A stretch of DNA of 64,000 bases from Varroa destructor (GCF_002443255.2 NW_019211458.1:25552757-25616756); one strand, 5' to 3'; counted from the stretch's first letter, positions 1 to 10,869 are shown. The notes: generated from the letters alone by a model not told the origin. Made by a program: numbers and translations.

Positions 1-834
1 CCGAGAACGACGTTTTCTTCGTACACAGCCGCGTTCGCGCCTCTTACTTCTCGCTAACAGATAGCCAAGCAGACCAAGCCAAACAGGCACGCCATGCGTA
101 GTGTGGCTGCACAATAGCAGAACCGGGCGGGCCTTAACAGCAGGCCTTACGCTGCGCGCTACTGGCTGACTGCCTATGCTCGGTCTTCCTGCTGCTGCTG
201 CTCCGCCGCAGCCTTCTGGTGTTTTTATCGATAATACGCTTGCTCTTCATCCTCTAGACGATCCAGAAAGAGCAGAAACGAAAAATGGGAGGACGAACGA
301 ATGAAGGAGATGGTGGGGGGAGAAAGGAAAAAAAACTGAGTCTGTAAGTGAGATTCCTTTTCCTGAAGACACTTGGTGGCGGCGCCAGTGTCGCCGGCAG
401 CATCGGCACCAGCGCAGCAACGACTGCTAGCTGCAACCGCGCAACGGTAGAGACAAGCCGTTCCATCCGGACTCTTCATGTTCGGCTGGACGACCGCAGG
501 GCGTTAGTGCCAAACTCTCTTTCTCTAGTCCTCTTTCTTTTTCTGATTTTTCCTTCTTCAGCTTTCCCTCTTTTCTTCTTTTTGAGATAATACCGTAAGA
601 TGGCAAGATGAAGCAGACAACGAGAGCACCACTGTACAGGGACTCCGAGAGGCTCTCTCAAGATCCCTGGGGGGCTTGGCAAAGGAGAGCTGCATGGGAG
701 CTCAGAAATTCAGGACTAGAGCAGAGAACAGGGCGAAGCTGTTGGGGAATGGTAGCCGAGTGTTGGACTTCTCAGCCACCGCTGCTGCCGTTTTGTTACT
801 AATGCCGCCCTTAGTGTTCTCCTAGAGTCCTGAG
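1..834. other. GC-rich, CpG-containing left-edge island
   Basis: This block is clearly richer in G+C and CpG than the DNA after 1240, with CTG/CCG runs near 190-215. It holds overlapping short open frames on both strands. On the minus strand a frame from about 466 begins with a hydrophobic, signal-peptide-like stretch, and on the plus strand there is an ATG ORF at 608-802. A pyrimidine-rich run ending in CTAG at about 823 looks like a splice acceptor. The block could be a 5' exon or promoter region of a gene extending left of the window. I recognise no protein here. Confidence 0.4.
608..802 (+). CDS. Possible short ORF, 64 residues, tryptophan- and arginine-rich
   Basis: An ATG with A at -3 opens a 64-codon frame rich in Arg and Trp, ending in TAA at 800-802. 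A second ATG seven bases upstream gives only a three-codon reading frame, so it would act as a tiny upstream ORF. I see no signal peptide, membrane segment or family motif. It could equally be 5' UTR of the spliced model that starts at 835. Frames of this size arise by chance in GC-rich DNA. Confidence 0.15.
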   Translation: MKQTTRAPLYRDSERLSQDPWGAWQRRAAWELRNSGLEQRTGRSCWGMVAECWTSQPPLLPFCY

Positions 835-1086
835 GCAGCCACAGTGACGTCGGCCCTGCCCACCCTGCCCCTTTGGCACAACACGCCCCTGGTATAGTGG
901 ATTCCCTCCACCGTTACTCCATTTCTGCCGTGTACTTCGAGCCTGCTCGCTTTGCGCGAGCATGCGCCTTTGACTGTTGTCATAATCCAGGCTTTGTGCG
1001 CGTTATCCTAAAAAACAATCAATGCCAAGGCGACAGGAGACTGAGGACGGAAGAAAGGAGAAAACGAGTGAAAGAAACAGACAAAG
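835..1086 (+). CDS. Candidate coding exon 1 of a four-exon model
   Basis: The frame is open from 835 through 1086 and contains no ATG, so an upstream exon would supply the start. The 3' end, AAAG|GTAAAC, is a good donor and leaves the frame in phase 1. The left boundary is uncertain. Either the AG at 833-834 is used, or a stronger acceptor with a long pyrimidine tract ends at 990, giving a 96-nt exon 991-1086 that is also phase 1 at both ends. The C-terminal third is highly basic (Arg/Lys-rich). The next exons in the same phase are 2190-2213 and 2420-2479. No domain is recognised. Confidence 0.28.
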
Positions 1087-1160
1087 GTAAACGAAGTCAT
1101 CCTCCTAGTAATTGCAGAATACGCTGCAGGCAATAACGACAGTGGGCTAACGAAGAGCGA

Positions 1161-1211
1161 ATGGCGATGAATTTTCAAACTAGTATGTATCAGAAACTAA
1201 AAAGATGTGTG
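1161..1211 (+). CDS. Possible alternative first coding exon ending in GTAAGT
   Basis: Two in-frame ATG codons at 1161 and 1167 begin a 17-codon frame that runs directly into a GTG|GTAAGT donor at 1212, in phase 0. That is the shape of a short first coding exon after a GC-rich 5' region. It conflicts in phase with the four-exon model, whose introns are phase 1, so the two would belong to different transcripts. A GTAAGT hexamer is expected many times in 64 kb by chance, so support is weak. Confidence 0.18.
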
Positions 1212-2189
1212 GTAAGTAGTGATATAGTACATAGTGTGACGGAGAGGGTTGAAATTATAAAGTCCTTATAATTTGTATTAGTAAGCATAAAACTGAAACG
1301 AAAACATTGGATTAAGAGTTATACGCACCCGCTTAAGTATGACAGCTATCGGGTAACTCGGTGAAACTCGTGCACGTAGTTGTATAGAGGATAATGTAAC
1401 GATCGTAAATTTTAGCATTTTAAACAAGTTATTACTGAAAATCCATTCATTTAGCTACTATTTACATAGATATAAATTGTACTGCGTTTGAAACGTTCCT
1501 GGACTATATATACACCTGTAAGGCCCTGTGCATCTCGTAACGTCGGCCTGCGTATCGTACCTGACTTGATACACTGAATTAATTTAGTACAGTGCGACCG
1601 ACACTATTTTCAGTAAATCGCCAATTATGAAATCGATTTCCTCTTTATGCCATAACAATATAGTAAAATGGTAACTTTGTCATTTTTGGAAAAATGTGGC
1701 GCTAAAGTACCAGTTTGAAATGCCAAGTCGGAACGCCGGTGTATAGCTATTCCATGATGGTTTTCAACCGAACAACAGACAAAAGTCTAATGAGGCAGTT
1801 TAAGTTCGCCCTTTTGCCATAATTATATATTTTATATATCACCCGGACGAATAAAATGAGCAAATTAATAGTTTTAGCGTAAAAAACTAAACACATTACG
1901 GGTTGGGACAAAGGTGCAGCTTAAAAAAGTAACAAATTCTTGCATAAAGGACTGACTTTTTCTTTTGGTCATCCTGCAGCGTGTGTGGGATACCTGAAAT
2001 AGATTTACCATTGAAGCAGGAAATAGCGCAGGGTGCATGTGCTGCACTTCATCATATCAACAACGTATTGGCTACGTTAGCGTCAACAAAGGAATATTCA
2101 TCAATAAAATGCCTATTAAATGTACATACCTAAAACTTTAAAGAACTTTTGGTATTTTCGTTATGTGCGCTTTTTTGTTTTTTATTAAG
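1212..2189. other. AT-rich stretch without a recognisable gene
   Basis: AT-rich sequence with frequent stops in all frames and short A/T runs. It ends in a strong pyrimidine tract and AG at 2189, so it would be mostly intron in the spliced model. I see nothing else in it. Confidence 0.5.
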
Positions 2190-2213
2190 GGAAAACGCTG
2201 GATACAAATAAAG
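2190..2213 (+). CDS. Candidate 24-nt micro-exon 2
   Basis: A very strong acceptor (an 18-base T-rich tract then TTAAG) precedes 24 bases that end at AAG|GTAAAC, a good donor. The length is a multiple of three. Read in phase 1 it adds eight codons (KTLDTNK plus a shared glycine codon) and keeps the frame of exon 835-1086. Micro-exons of this size are known in animal genes, but so short a sequence cannot prove itself. Confidence 0.25.
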
Positions 2214-2419
2214 GTAAACGTTCATAGAAGTCCCAGTTTTAGTTGACGTTTACCCGGACAGAAAATAATGAAGGTATCTACATTAGGAATACAAGAGCAC
2301 ACTAATCAAGCATATGGACACCTGTAAAATCTACCAGCGTGTAAGTATCGACAAACAGATACACGTATTACTGATCGTTAAAAAGAAATGACTAACTAAT
2401 TGCTAGCACGAGTTTTCAG

Positions 2420-2479
2420 GCCTGACTTGTGGCAACAGGGACCTCACAAGGCAGCGTCCTGGTAAAAATTCCACCCAGG
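2420..2479 (+). CDS. Candidate 60-nt coding exon 3
   Basis: The acceptor (GAGTTTTCAG at 2410-2419) and the donor (CCCAGG|GTGAGTAAG) are among the best pair in the window. The 60-nt length is a multiple of three. Of the three frames only the phase-1 frame is open, and it is the frame delivered by the two preceding candidate exons. The encoded segment is hydrophilic and basic with one Cys. The next acceptor in the correct phase is at 2803. Confidence 0.35.
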
Positions 2480-2803
2480 GTGAGTAAGCTTATTGGAACA
2501 ATTGTTTCACTCTCAAGTCACAGCTGTTTCCTATTTATGTATTTAGAGTAAACTGGCTGTTGATTCTAATAGTGTACAGCTTTGCCGTTACTGTATCTCC
2601 TAGCGTATTATTAATATTGATAGGCATAACTGACCTAACGTACTTGCTTGGTCTAGCGAAACAGCGCCAAGCTAAAAATGTGTTTTTTTTTTGTTTGCTA
2701 ACAAAATTAATTAACGCCTCTTGTAAATGAAGTTTTAACGGAGCTCTTCATTTAGCCAACTCTAACTCGCGTTATGTTCAGCTTGCCCTGTCTTCACCAA
2801 CAG

Positions 2804-3021
2804 CATCGACACTAGCGGACAGCGCCAGACAAATCTTGCTTGTCATCAGCTTTTGTCCTCTATCACCCACAGTTTACTTCCGCTTTCAATACACACATGC
2901 GTCTTTTGTGAACGCAGTATATCGGTGTTGTTCAACGACGGATGGTTATATCGCACGTCTTCCTAGGAAATCTTACGCAGCTAATGCATATGCTAATGTC
3001 TTGGGCATACCGCACGGCTGA
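2804..3021 (+). CDS. Candidate terminal coding exon 4
   Basis: A pyrimidine-rich tract (GCTTGCCCTGTCTTCACCAACAG) ends at 2803. Entering in phase 1, as left by exon 2420-2479, the frame is open for 72 codons and ends at TGA 3019-3021. The segment has a moderately hydrophobic start around residues 10-25, then several aromatic and cysteine residues. The whole model would give about 183 residues from 835 onward. I see no canonical AATAAA just downstream, and no family is recognised. Confidence 0.28.
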
Positions 3022-3080
3022 CGTCGGCGATACGACCCGGTCGCCCGACGCAGCAACAGCGATGACGGTCGCCGCTGTGA

Positions 3081-3386
3081 CTCGTAAGGAGAAGCAAGAA
3101 TTTCTTACCCGAAACGAGTAACTTCCCGGCAACACTATCCATACTCCCAGTCTCTCTGCCATGTCGAGCTTACCCAAACATTAATGCAGCTTTTGCACAC
3201 CAAGAAGCCACCCATCTCGCCATTTTGTCCGCGAGACTGTATGGTGCAGCAGCAAGTCATTTACCACTGTCGGGACGCGGGAATTGGGCAGATTGGCCTA
3301 CCGGCTATGAACTACGTCGTTCATACATAGCGCTACAGGATCGCGAGAACAGTGGAAGCGCGTTCAGAGATAGAGAGAGGTTGAGG
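3081..3386 (+). CDS. Possible internal exon with AGG|GTAAGA donor
   Basis: The frame is open from 3081 to 3506 after a TGA, with no convincing start codon in its first part. At 3386 it meets AGG|GTAAGA, a consensus-like donor in phase 0. The upstream acceptor is unclear because the AGs near 3088-3100 lack good pyrimidine tracts. The predicted segment is mixed in composition and rich in Arg and Ala. A minus-strand frame (2932-3177) overlaps it, which is common in GC-rich DNA. Confidence 0.2.
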
Positions 3387-3506
3387 GTAAGAGCATTCAT
3401 GAGATACAGCTCAACAAAGCGACATTGTTTTGAGTGCCGTGTAGATAAGCGTCTGGAGAACTGCCCCATTACTTTGATAGCTGCTGAAGGAATGTTCAGT
3501 CAGTAA

Positions 3507-4154
3507 GCATGACTTCTATTCCCCCTCTGTCCTTCATTTGGGTGCCTGAAGTAAAGGCTTTGAATTTTAATTTAAGCATTGACAATTTCTACAAACATAT
3601 GTAGATATTTGTAAGACGCAGTAACAGCAATTTTGTGTTATTTTTCCATATTATGTACGTATGTAGTCTATTGCACACTTTAAAGGTGCGTCGTATTAAC
3701 CTAAATCAAAAGAGCGCAAAGTCCGAACAATCTAAACATTTCATGTAGTCGGAAGTCGGTCGAAACTGGGAATAATCATTATTTGACAGGTTATGAGCTA
3801 CCCTTTTTTGAAGACGTCTGTCACGCTTCGGTGTCGAAACAACTTTAACATATCAGACGGGAAAATCAATAGCCTCAGAATTAATCGATATACAGGTATC
3901 AAAACATATTGCTACAAAAATAGCAATCTGTTTTGATTGAAAAGCTTTTATTATACGTTGTTTTTTTGGTAAATAACAAATGTCGCCTTAAAAATACACT
4001 CCTATCCCGCACTTTTTGGATCTAATGCGTCGCAACGTGCCAATGATTCCACTTTCGACTCGGACATGCTTCCAAGTAGAAGTGACAAGCTTTGCCTTGG
4101 TCTGTCTCACATGTCACGTCGCCGTCATAGGCCCACCGAACCAAAGTGAACGGA
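3507..4154. other. AT-rich, then GC-richer gap, no gene seen
   Basis: From 3507 to about 4020 the DNA is AT-rich with dense stops. From about 4020 it becomes GC-richer, leading into a hairpin. I see no splice-bounded open frame. Confidence 0.5.
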
Positions 4155-4197
4155 GCGGTTTGACTGCCCTTCACCAGTGATCGTCACTGCAAACCGC
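4155..4197 (+). repeat. Nested hairpin with one-sided bulge
   Basis: Outer arms GCGGTTTG (4155-4162) and CAAACCGC (4190-4197) pair over 8 bp. Inside, CAGTGA (4175-4180) and TCACTG (4184-4189) pair over 6 bp around a 3-nt TCG loop. The 12 bases 4163-4174 would bulge on one side. Perfect arms on both stems are seen directly; any function in RNA or DNA is unknown. Confidence 0.6.
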
Positions 4198-4960
4198 AAC
4201 AACCCATCACACCAAACGAACAGCTCGTTCTACTAGCCCTACACATGCTGTCTGGCCTTAGACGTCAGATGACTCTTCTGCGCATTGATATGTTTGTGCC
4301 CTTTTTCCTCTTCGTCCCCGAATACCCCTTTTTTCCCCATTGCCCCCTTCCTATTACCTCAGTACAGTTATATATCTCGCTGTTGCCCACTGGCAGGAAA
4401 GCAATCAGGGTAGCTTTCTCCATTGCTTTACACTTCTGCCCCTAATCAGTCGCTTCTATGTCTCTAGCTAATACGTAGTGTTCTGTCATGTGGTATGTAT
4501 GAGTGTATGGCTGGGAGCAATGGCGAAAAGGAGAAAACGAGGCCAGGCGACGCTATCTTAGTCTTACGATGAGAAGGAGATAGCTGTAACACATGGCTCA
4601 GAGAGTTGGACAGACACTGAGCAGGCAGCGGGCAAGTCTTTTTGATCCTGCAGCATTCCGCATGGATTGTTAGCCGTAAGCCGGCGGCTATTGCGTCCGT
4701 CGAGCGACCATTTACGCTCATATACTACTCGCCGTGTGTCTCAGATTTTTCTTTTTGGAGAGAAAGAGAGAGAGGGGGGCGGGCTGCGAGTCACACAAAG
4801 GCGGACAAGTTTCCGACAGTCGCTTCAGCGTCGTTCTCAAGAGCGCAAAATCAAACCTCTAAGGGGGGCCATCACGATTACTCGTCTCTGGTCTTTCTTC
4901 ACTAGGCCTTTCGGATTTTGCTTCTTCGTTCTGTGAGGATAATTTGAGCTAACCCTTGTG
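4198..4960. other. GC-richer stretch with overlapping short frames
   Basis: Several 65-90-codon frames overlap on both strands (for example plus 4642-4936 and minus 4464-4721). They are Ser/Arg-rich and have no coherent splice model. A purine run of GAGAGAGAG type lies near 4760-4777. I regard these frames as chance openings. Confidence 0.4.
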
Positions 4961-5057
4961 TTATTGTTTGTCGACACAATAGATTATAGACATAGTGGAG
5001 TCGAACTGCAGCTCATCTATCTATTTTGATCGTCGACTTGATATTGACAAACAATAA
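4961..5057. repeat. 12-bp perfect inverted repeat, 73 nt apart, with inner pairing
   Basis: TTATTGTTTGTC at 4961-4972 is exactly complementary in reverse to GACAAACAATAA at 5046-5057. Inside, AATAGAT near 4978 can pair with ATCTATT near 5022, and GTCGAC occurs on both sides. The element could fold into a long, interrupted hairpin of about 97 nt. It might be a small foldback element or a structured RNA. Target-site duplications were not evident. Confidence 0.5.
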
Positions 5058-5386
5058 TACTTTGTGCGTCAACGGAGCACTCTGTAGGTTTATTGAATAA
5101 CGCGTTACTCATTCTGTTCATCGTCGTTAGATAGACGCAAGATCTACAGTCTCCGCCAAGTTCTGAGTTCGGATCAGAGAACAAATGTTATGTTATTGAA
5201 ATCAATATACATAACAGAACGGGTATAGTAAGTGGCTAACGCATGTCTATCAATATCCTGATAATGGTGTTGGCTTTATTCTCAGAACCTCCGTTCGAAG
5301 TGCGACCCTCCACTTGCTGTGTTGCTTTAAAACAGCGACGAAGTGGCTTGCGATGACGAGGAGTAAGTCAGGTGCAGCGTGGGTGA
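5058..5386. other. Short gap without a gene
   Basis: Mixed composition turning GC-richer after about 5280. No splice-bounded or ATG-led frame of note. Confidence 0.45.
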
Positions 5387-5899
5387 CGAGACGAACGAAA
5401 GTGGTTGCAGGTCACGTGTCCTGGTCGCGCCTCGCTTCACTCACCGCTACATCCTACGCGCTCTTCTGCAATAGTACCAGCGGGCTTAGCTAGCACCCAA
5501 TCTCTCTACAAATACTTCCAAACTGCAAACTTCCTACCCGCGGCTGAATGGTTGGCCAGTTGCCAGGGGGCGCGCAGTGCCGACTCGCAAGGAGGCATCG
5601 ACGAGGGTATCGTCGTAACGCGTTGGTGGCCACGGGCCGATCGGCAACCACTGCTGCGTTCCTTCAGAGTACCTGCCTCCTCCTCGCAGTTTTTCCTGCA
5701 CAGCTTTGCCGTATTGAAGCACAACCAGGTTCGAAGCGTTCCAGTTTCCTCGCCCCCAGAGATAAAATTCTTCTCTGTTAGAACTGTCCCGCAAGGCGTC
5801 TTGTTTATACGCGGAAAAATGTGGCGCGATTTTTGCGACGAAGACCACATCCCCAGCACCTCTGGTCTACTAGATCGCCTCCATTCACTGCGTGGCTAG
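5387..5899 (+). CDS. Longest open frame in the window, function unknown
   Basis: The frame is open from 5387 to TAG at 5897-5899, about 170 codons, the longest here. It lacks an early ATG; the first ATG comes late, at about 5820. A possible acceptor, GTGGTTGCAG, ends at 5410, so it could be a terminal exon. The product is Ser/Pro/Arg-rich in the first half with a more hydrophobic middle, and I recognise no motif. Two minus-strand frames of 117 and 104 codons overlap it, and the local GC content lowers stop frequency, so a chance opening is quite possible. Confidence 0.22.
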   Translation, partial: RDERKWLQVTCPGRASLHSPLHPTRSSAIVPAGLASTQSLYKYFQTANFLPAAEWLASCQGARSADSQGGIDEGIVVTRWWPRADRQPLLRSFRVPASSSQFFLHSFAVLKHNQVRSVPVSSPPEIKFFSVRTVPQGVLFIRGKMWRDFCDEDHIPSTSGLLDRLHSLRG

Positions 5900-8800
5900 G
5901 TGGTCGGGATCGAGTTGATGGATCGACAATACAGAGGGTGAATCAGCCCTGCAGCTGAAGTAGCTTTGTGGGAAAAAGCCTGACCAAAAGGAGCAATCGA
6001 GCCAGCAGGCACACTATCCACTATAAAAAAAAAAAAAGAAAAACCCTGTTGGCTTCTTAACCAATGTAAAACATTCCACAATGGGATTCGACTAGAATGG
6101 GCACAAGGCGCAGGAATCAATCGCAGCAACAAGCATTTGGAGTGCTCACCTCTAAAAAAAGCTCTTAGCACGACTGGTAGATGATACACACATTTGGAAG
6201 ATGCGTTCGTAATGAACTATGTTAAATACTTTCAGCATCCATGAAACAGACACACAGTTTAATGGTCGAAAAGTGTACGCACAATCACCAGCGACGTTCG
6301 TATGAGAGAGCTTGCACAAAGGATACCGTAAAGAACAGACAAACGCTGATTTAGGCAGCCAAACCTGCGGCTCACATGTAGGAACATCATACTTTTTAGG
6401 ATCCATCTAGCGGGATCAGTCGGGCGAACCCCGAATCTTCAATGTAAATTTATTAATTTTGAACATTATTTTTGTAACGTTTATGGTTCGGCATAATTTG
6501 AAAGAAAGCGCAAAACCACTATATATGTGCATTCTTGCGCATATCAGTAAACTCAGAAAATACATTTTCTGATTGAGATATTACTTAAAGGTACGCTTGA
6601 ACAAAGTAATAGCTAAGCATGAATCGAAGCTTAGCAGGAACCGTTGAACTGTTTCCAATTTCGAAAAATCACAAGGGTTTTGTAAAGTCCTTAAAAAAGC
6701 GTAAAAATAAAAATTAGATCTATGAAATACACGGTACCAATTTTCTGTAGCAAGCCCGCGTATACGATCCTAGACATAAAGTCGATTTCTTAAATTTTCG
6801 AAATTAAAATTTTTTTTTTGCATGTGCAATACAATACAAACTTCGGCTTGTTTCGGACCCGAAATCTTGGCAACGATCAGACTGTTGTAAAAGCAGAAAT
6901 CAAATGGGTGTCTCATTGTACGAGACATTTTACATAACAACAACTATCATAGGAGTAGACTCCTGATAGACTGCGCCCTAGCAACCCTTTGGACTTTATA
7001 AAAAGGCACTAAAATTCGTGATCAGCTAAAGAGCGGCTCATAATGAATCGGTCGATGTGTTTTATTGATTCCATTTTTATGTTGTAGCTATTCGGATCGA
7101 AAACATGGTATGACTATTACCTCTGTCAATAAAGCTCTGCCTTTGAAAGGCATTACTTCATTGATCGTAAAGGAAACTCGAAGGTGAAATTTTTTCCAAG
7201 AAATTATTATTTGACTTCAAGATTTTTGAGGCTCTTTAATACTCTTTTAGTCTGAAGGCGAAATCACAGCATTCCAGACACTTTCCCTTGCTTTCCGTTA
7301 TATCGGATCAGCTAATACAACCGTTAGTTACTCCATTCACTTATTCAGAATAGCAAAATAGGGTCGTATGCAAGCACACAGTCGAATCATTGTGTCTGTC
7401 CAACAGCGGTAACCATCTTGACGAGAAACGCGTCTCAGATCCAGTCGTTATCCGATTCTCTCCTACGGTTACCAGTCCCGGTTCCTGTCGCGTTCGTCTG
7501 TGAATGTCGTTTCCAGCAAACCGGCTTTCCTGATGGACTCGTGAATATTTCAAACCAGCTAAGCTCTTCTAGATGGCTAAGCTTGTCCTGCAGCATTTAC
7601 ACACCTATCATAACCTGACTACCTTTTTATAAAGGTAAAATGCATAATGTATACATGGCTGCGTTATGTCCCTTACGACGCAGGCCAGTTGAGTACGGTT
7701 AGTTAGAGAACAATTCGCTTTCACCAGTCTACGTGTTGTATTATATATGTATATTAAAACACGAAATTGAATATGAAATAAGCAGGAAGCGTTGTACAAA
7801 GCGGATGCCGAGAACGATGTCAGTTAACTAGGTTGGAGGGGAGTATCTCAGCTATCTGCACGCGTGCGTTTGTATGTTCACCGAGTGACGAAGTCACCGA
7901 ACAATTATAATATGAACAAAGGATAATTAGAAATACGTTACTTGCTTAAAAGGTATTAAGAATTTTATTATAACGTCCACAGGTTTCTCATTTTTGTAGT
8001 TCGAGTGCTGTTCTCGACTGACAGGCGCTGGTTGAAAGGGTCACGTGTTCCTGGAACGGGAAATTGTAAATCGGTCTGAAAGTGCTTTACAGTGAACTAC
8101 GTTACTACCGGCAAAAAAGTGTGGTGAAGATGGCCAACGCGATTAACGTCATATGGTAGTGTGTATTCAATGTATACGAGACGTCACATTTATCTCCTTC
8201 TCAAATTGTTCAGTGGCGCTGTATGTACTTATCCTGACGTGATCAGGCATGTAATCCTTGTTGTCCAGCTGAGAAGAAGCAAAAAAATTTGTTTTTTTAG
8301 ACAAGCATGTACGCCGAAACGACCAAAAAAAAAAAATAGGCCTTTCATTAAAACGACCTATAACGACGAAAATTAGCTTTTGTTTTTCTTTTTATATGTT
8401 ACAGATTGCTTCTTCCTTCGACTAAGCGCGTTATAAATTATCACTCGTGCCTCTTGCAACTACGTATATCAGCTTTCTCTAGCACGTAACGTAGGAAGTA
8501 CGTAATAAGCTGCAGTAGTGTGAATATTCAGGAGCTTATCAAAGCACTCGTGCGCCACCGCGCAATAATTGTTTGTTCTTCTTGAGTAAATATTCTTCTG
8601 AAGTGACGATGGTGACTTAGAATGGAATACGCGGTTTTCAGTTGCATACATCTTTGTTACTCAAAAAGATTTAGTCGAAATAAAAAAAGAAACGAGCGTA
8701 ACCGTCATAGAATATGTAATCAAAATTATAGAATGCATGGATCCTTTCATCTTCTATCTTACCTCGCTACGAAAATACTAACGGAATCAATAGTACATCT

Positions 8801-9036
8801 TCATTTAATCTACCTGCACAACATCAAGTCTTCAAGGAAGTCCTATCCCCACAACGTCTATACGGGTTAATATCGAAAGCGAGTGTTACAGACAAAACAA
8901 ATGTCACTAACACAAAACGTTCAACTTCACCATTTTTACGGTGTTGTGTCGCTCGAGAGCTAAATCTATCAAATTGATAGCCTGCTCCAATCTACTGCAA
9001 CTCTACAATACTGCAAACGTTGGCAAAACATTTTAA

Positions 9037-9040
<4 letters not shown>
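5900..9040. other. 3-kb AT-rich stretch, no gene seen
   Basis: AT-rich with dense stops. It contains an A12 run at 6025-6036, a TATAAAAAGG string at 6997-7006 without a supporting downstream gene, and a near-palindrome around 7620-7637. Open frames up to about 97 codons on both strands look random. It is probably intergenic or intronic. Confidence 0.5.

Positions 9041-9084
<44 letters not shown>
9041..9084. repeat. (AT)n microsatellite followed by (GA)4
   Basis: An uninterrupted alternating AT array of 37 bases (9041-9077) passes directly into GAGAGAGA. It is a compound dinucleotide microsatellite. Confidence 0.95.
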
Positions 9085-9085
<1 letters not shown>

Positions 9086-10069
9086 TCCTGGGCAAGCGCA
9101 CTTTGAAAGCTTTCGCACGCAGTGCAGGACTCTAGAAACGTTTTGGGTATTCAAGTAGGGTCCTCTTAGCTTCTTTCATAACATGCGTTTAAGCTGTATT
9201 TTCGCATATTGGTTATACCATTCTCACACTGAAACGCCGCATATAAGGGGCATAATTGCCGGAATGATTTAGCCACTGGTCATATGCATTTCATTGATCA
9301 GAAAATGTCACTCGTTTTATAAAAACAACATCCATTGGGTGTGCTGAAGGCAAAATCATATGAAGTGGTATTGAGTTTGTAATGAGTCTATCTAAATAGA
9401 AGATATTATTTCAGGCCTCGTTACAACGAAGCGTGAAAAGGCCTCCCGTTTTGTTGGAACGACCTAGTTTCTAGAAATGTGTCAGATGATACTGTCGGCA
9501 GATATTTTTAGTCCGAAAAAGGAGCTTAGACATTATAACTACAATTAATTGAAGCTTTGATTAAAGACACGTTGGTTTAAGAACAAGCAACTCTCGACAG
9601 CATTATCACGGGGATGTGCCAAGATCACGAATACCTCAGGTGATACCCCCTAACGACAACACCCCAAAAATACGCGTGGATCCGATCAGTAGCACGTACG
9701 ACGATATTAGTTCGTTTGCAAAGGAGTGCTTTAAAAAGATGTCTTTTCAAACTAGCCTCATATAATCGAGATTTAGCGGCTGTGTATAGCACAAAGGACA
9801 TGGTTGAAAACCACCTATACCTATGCTCAATGCAAGATTGATAAAATTAAGGAATAGTTGCAATAACTTCACGCTGACACAATGAATCACCTAAAGATAT
9901 GAATGTTACTAGAATGAGAAACTTTGGACTAAGTCATCCACGAGTTTAACAGTTCGCACTTTCTAATCCAGTATATTTCTGCTACAGTGGTTCATATCAT
10001 GCCCAACATAAATCGTTTGAAACCGTTAATAGTAAACAAACATAATTATAGGGCATTGGATTTTACATA

Positions 10070-10071
<2 letters not shown>
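9085..10071. other. AT-rich gap, no gene seen
   Basis: About 1 kb of AT-rich sequence between two (TA)n arrays, with no frame or splice pair I can support. Confidence 0.5.

Positions 10072-10112
<41 letters not shown>
10072..10112. repeat. (TA)n microsatellite
   Basis: Forty-one bases of uninterrupted alternating TA. Confidence 0.95.
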
Positions 10113-10115
<3 letters not shown>

Positions 10116-10810
10116 CAAGTTCATATCATAAGCCGTACACTTTCCAATGGCAATCACCAATATGTCCCGAAAAACGCTAGGTATACAAAAACTGTCCGAC
10201 GGTTTAACGTCGCCAAAAATTAACAATTTACAATATGCAAGAATCTATAAATCAACGGATTCTGCTTATAAAATAACCTTCACTACCCACGAAAATTCTG
10301 CTTTATGGACATCCAGTCAGTATAGAATTGAGATGCATATTATAGCATTTTTCTCGAGTATCATTGAACTCTTTTGTTTCCAGATCGATGCTTGCAGTAT
10401 TTAGACTGGGTCAGAACCGGGGCTGTTAGAGACCGTTCGGTTTCACTTTAAGGGTCCATTTAAGGTTCCATGTGTTTGTTTTTTTATTTTTTCTTAAACA
10501 ATATAAGGTAAATAAGATACATCGATCGTATTACTTTCATGTATGTATGAGTCGGTAACGTTCAGTGGGATAATGACTCCTTTGCCAAATTACCCATACT
10601 ACTGTTGGTACTTTGTTGGCTTAAACCTAGAAGCGGCGGTACGAAGCCGAGCCTACGAACCCTTCCAGGTTGGCTCGCATCTCTTTGAAGGACGAAGGAG
10701 ACGTTTCGAGGCGCTGGACGATTCAACAGTTACTCGAGAGGCCGGGAGTAAAAACCCAAAAAGAGCCGGCAGTTCGCTGCTTTCATTGCGTATGCTACTC
10801 ATGGTCGGGT
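10113..10810. other. Gap rising in GC toward a hairpin
   Basis: AT-rich to about 10620, then GC-richer with overlapping frames on both strands (plus 10543-10845, minus 10653-10904). Parts of these two frames encode the same short peptide motif only because they read opposite arms of the inverted repeat at 10821-10869. Confidence 0.45.
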
Positions 10811-10820
10811 CAGGGAACGC

Positions 10821-10869
10821 TGCCAGGGAGAAACCTGACGCTTGAAAAGCGTCGGGTTTCTCCCTGGCA
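10821..10869. repeat. 23-bp near-perfect hairpin with 3-nt loop
   Basis: The left arm 10821-10843 and right arm 10847-10869 are reverse complements at 22 of 23 positions. The one exception would be a G·U wobble in RNA. The loop is GAA (10844-10846). Outside, CAGG at 10811-10814 can pair with CCTG at about 10880-10883 and GAA with TTC, extending the fold with small bulges. This is by far the longest uninterrupted inverted repeat I found. The loop is shorter than usual for a pre-microRNA, so a foldback element remnant or a replication-templated inverted duplication is as likely. Confidence 0.85.

Noticed and set aside
8969..9154. Frames containing alternating Ile-Tyr runs (also near 9987, 12566, 16994, 39214)
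   Set aside because: These are translations of (TA)n microsatellites, not proteins.
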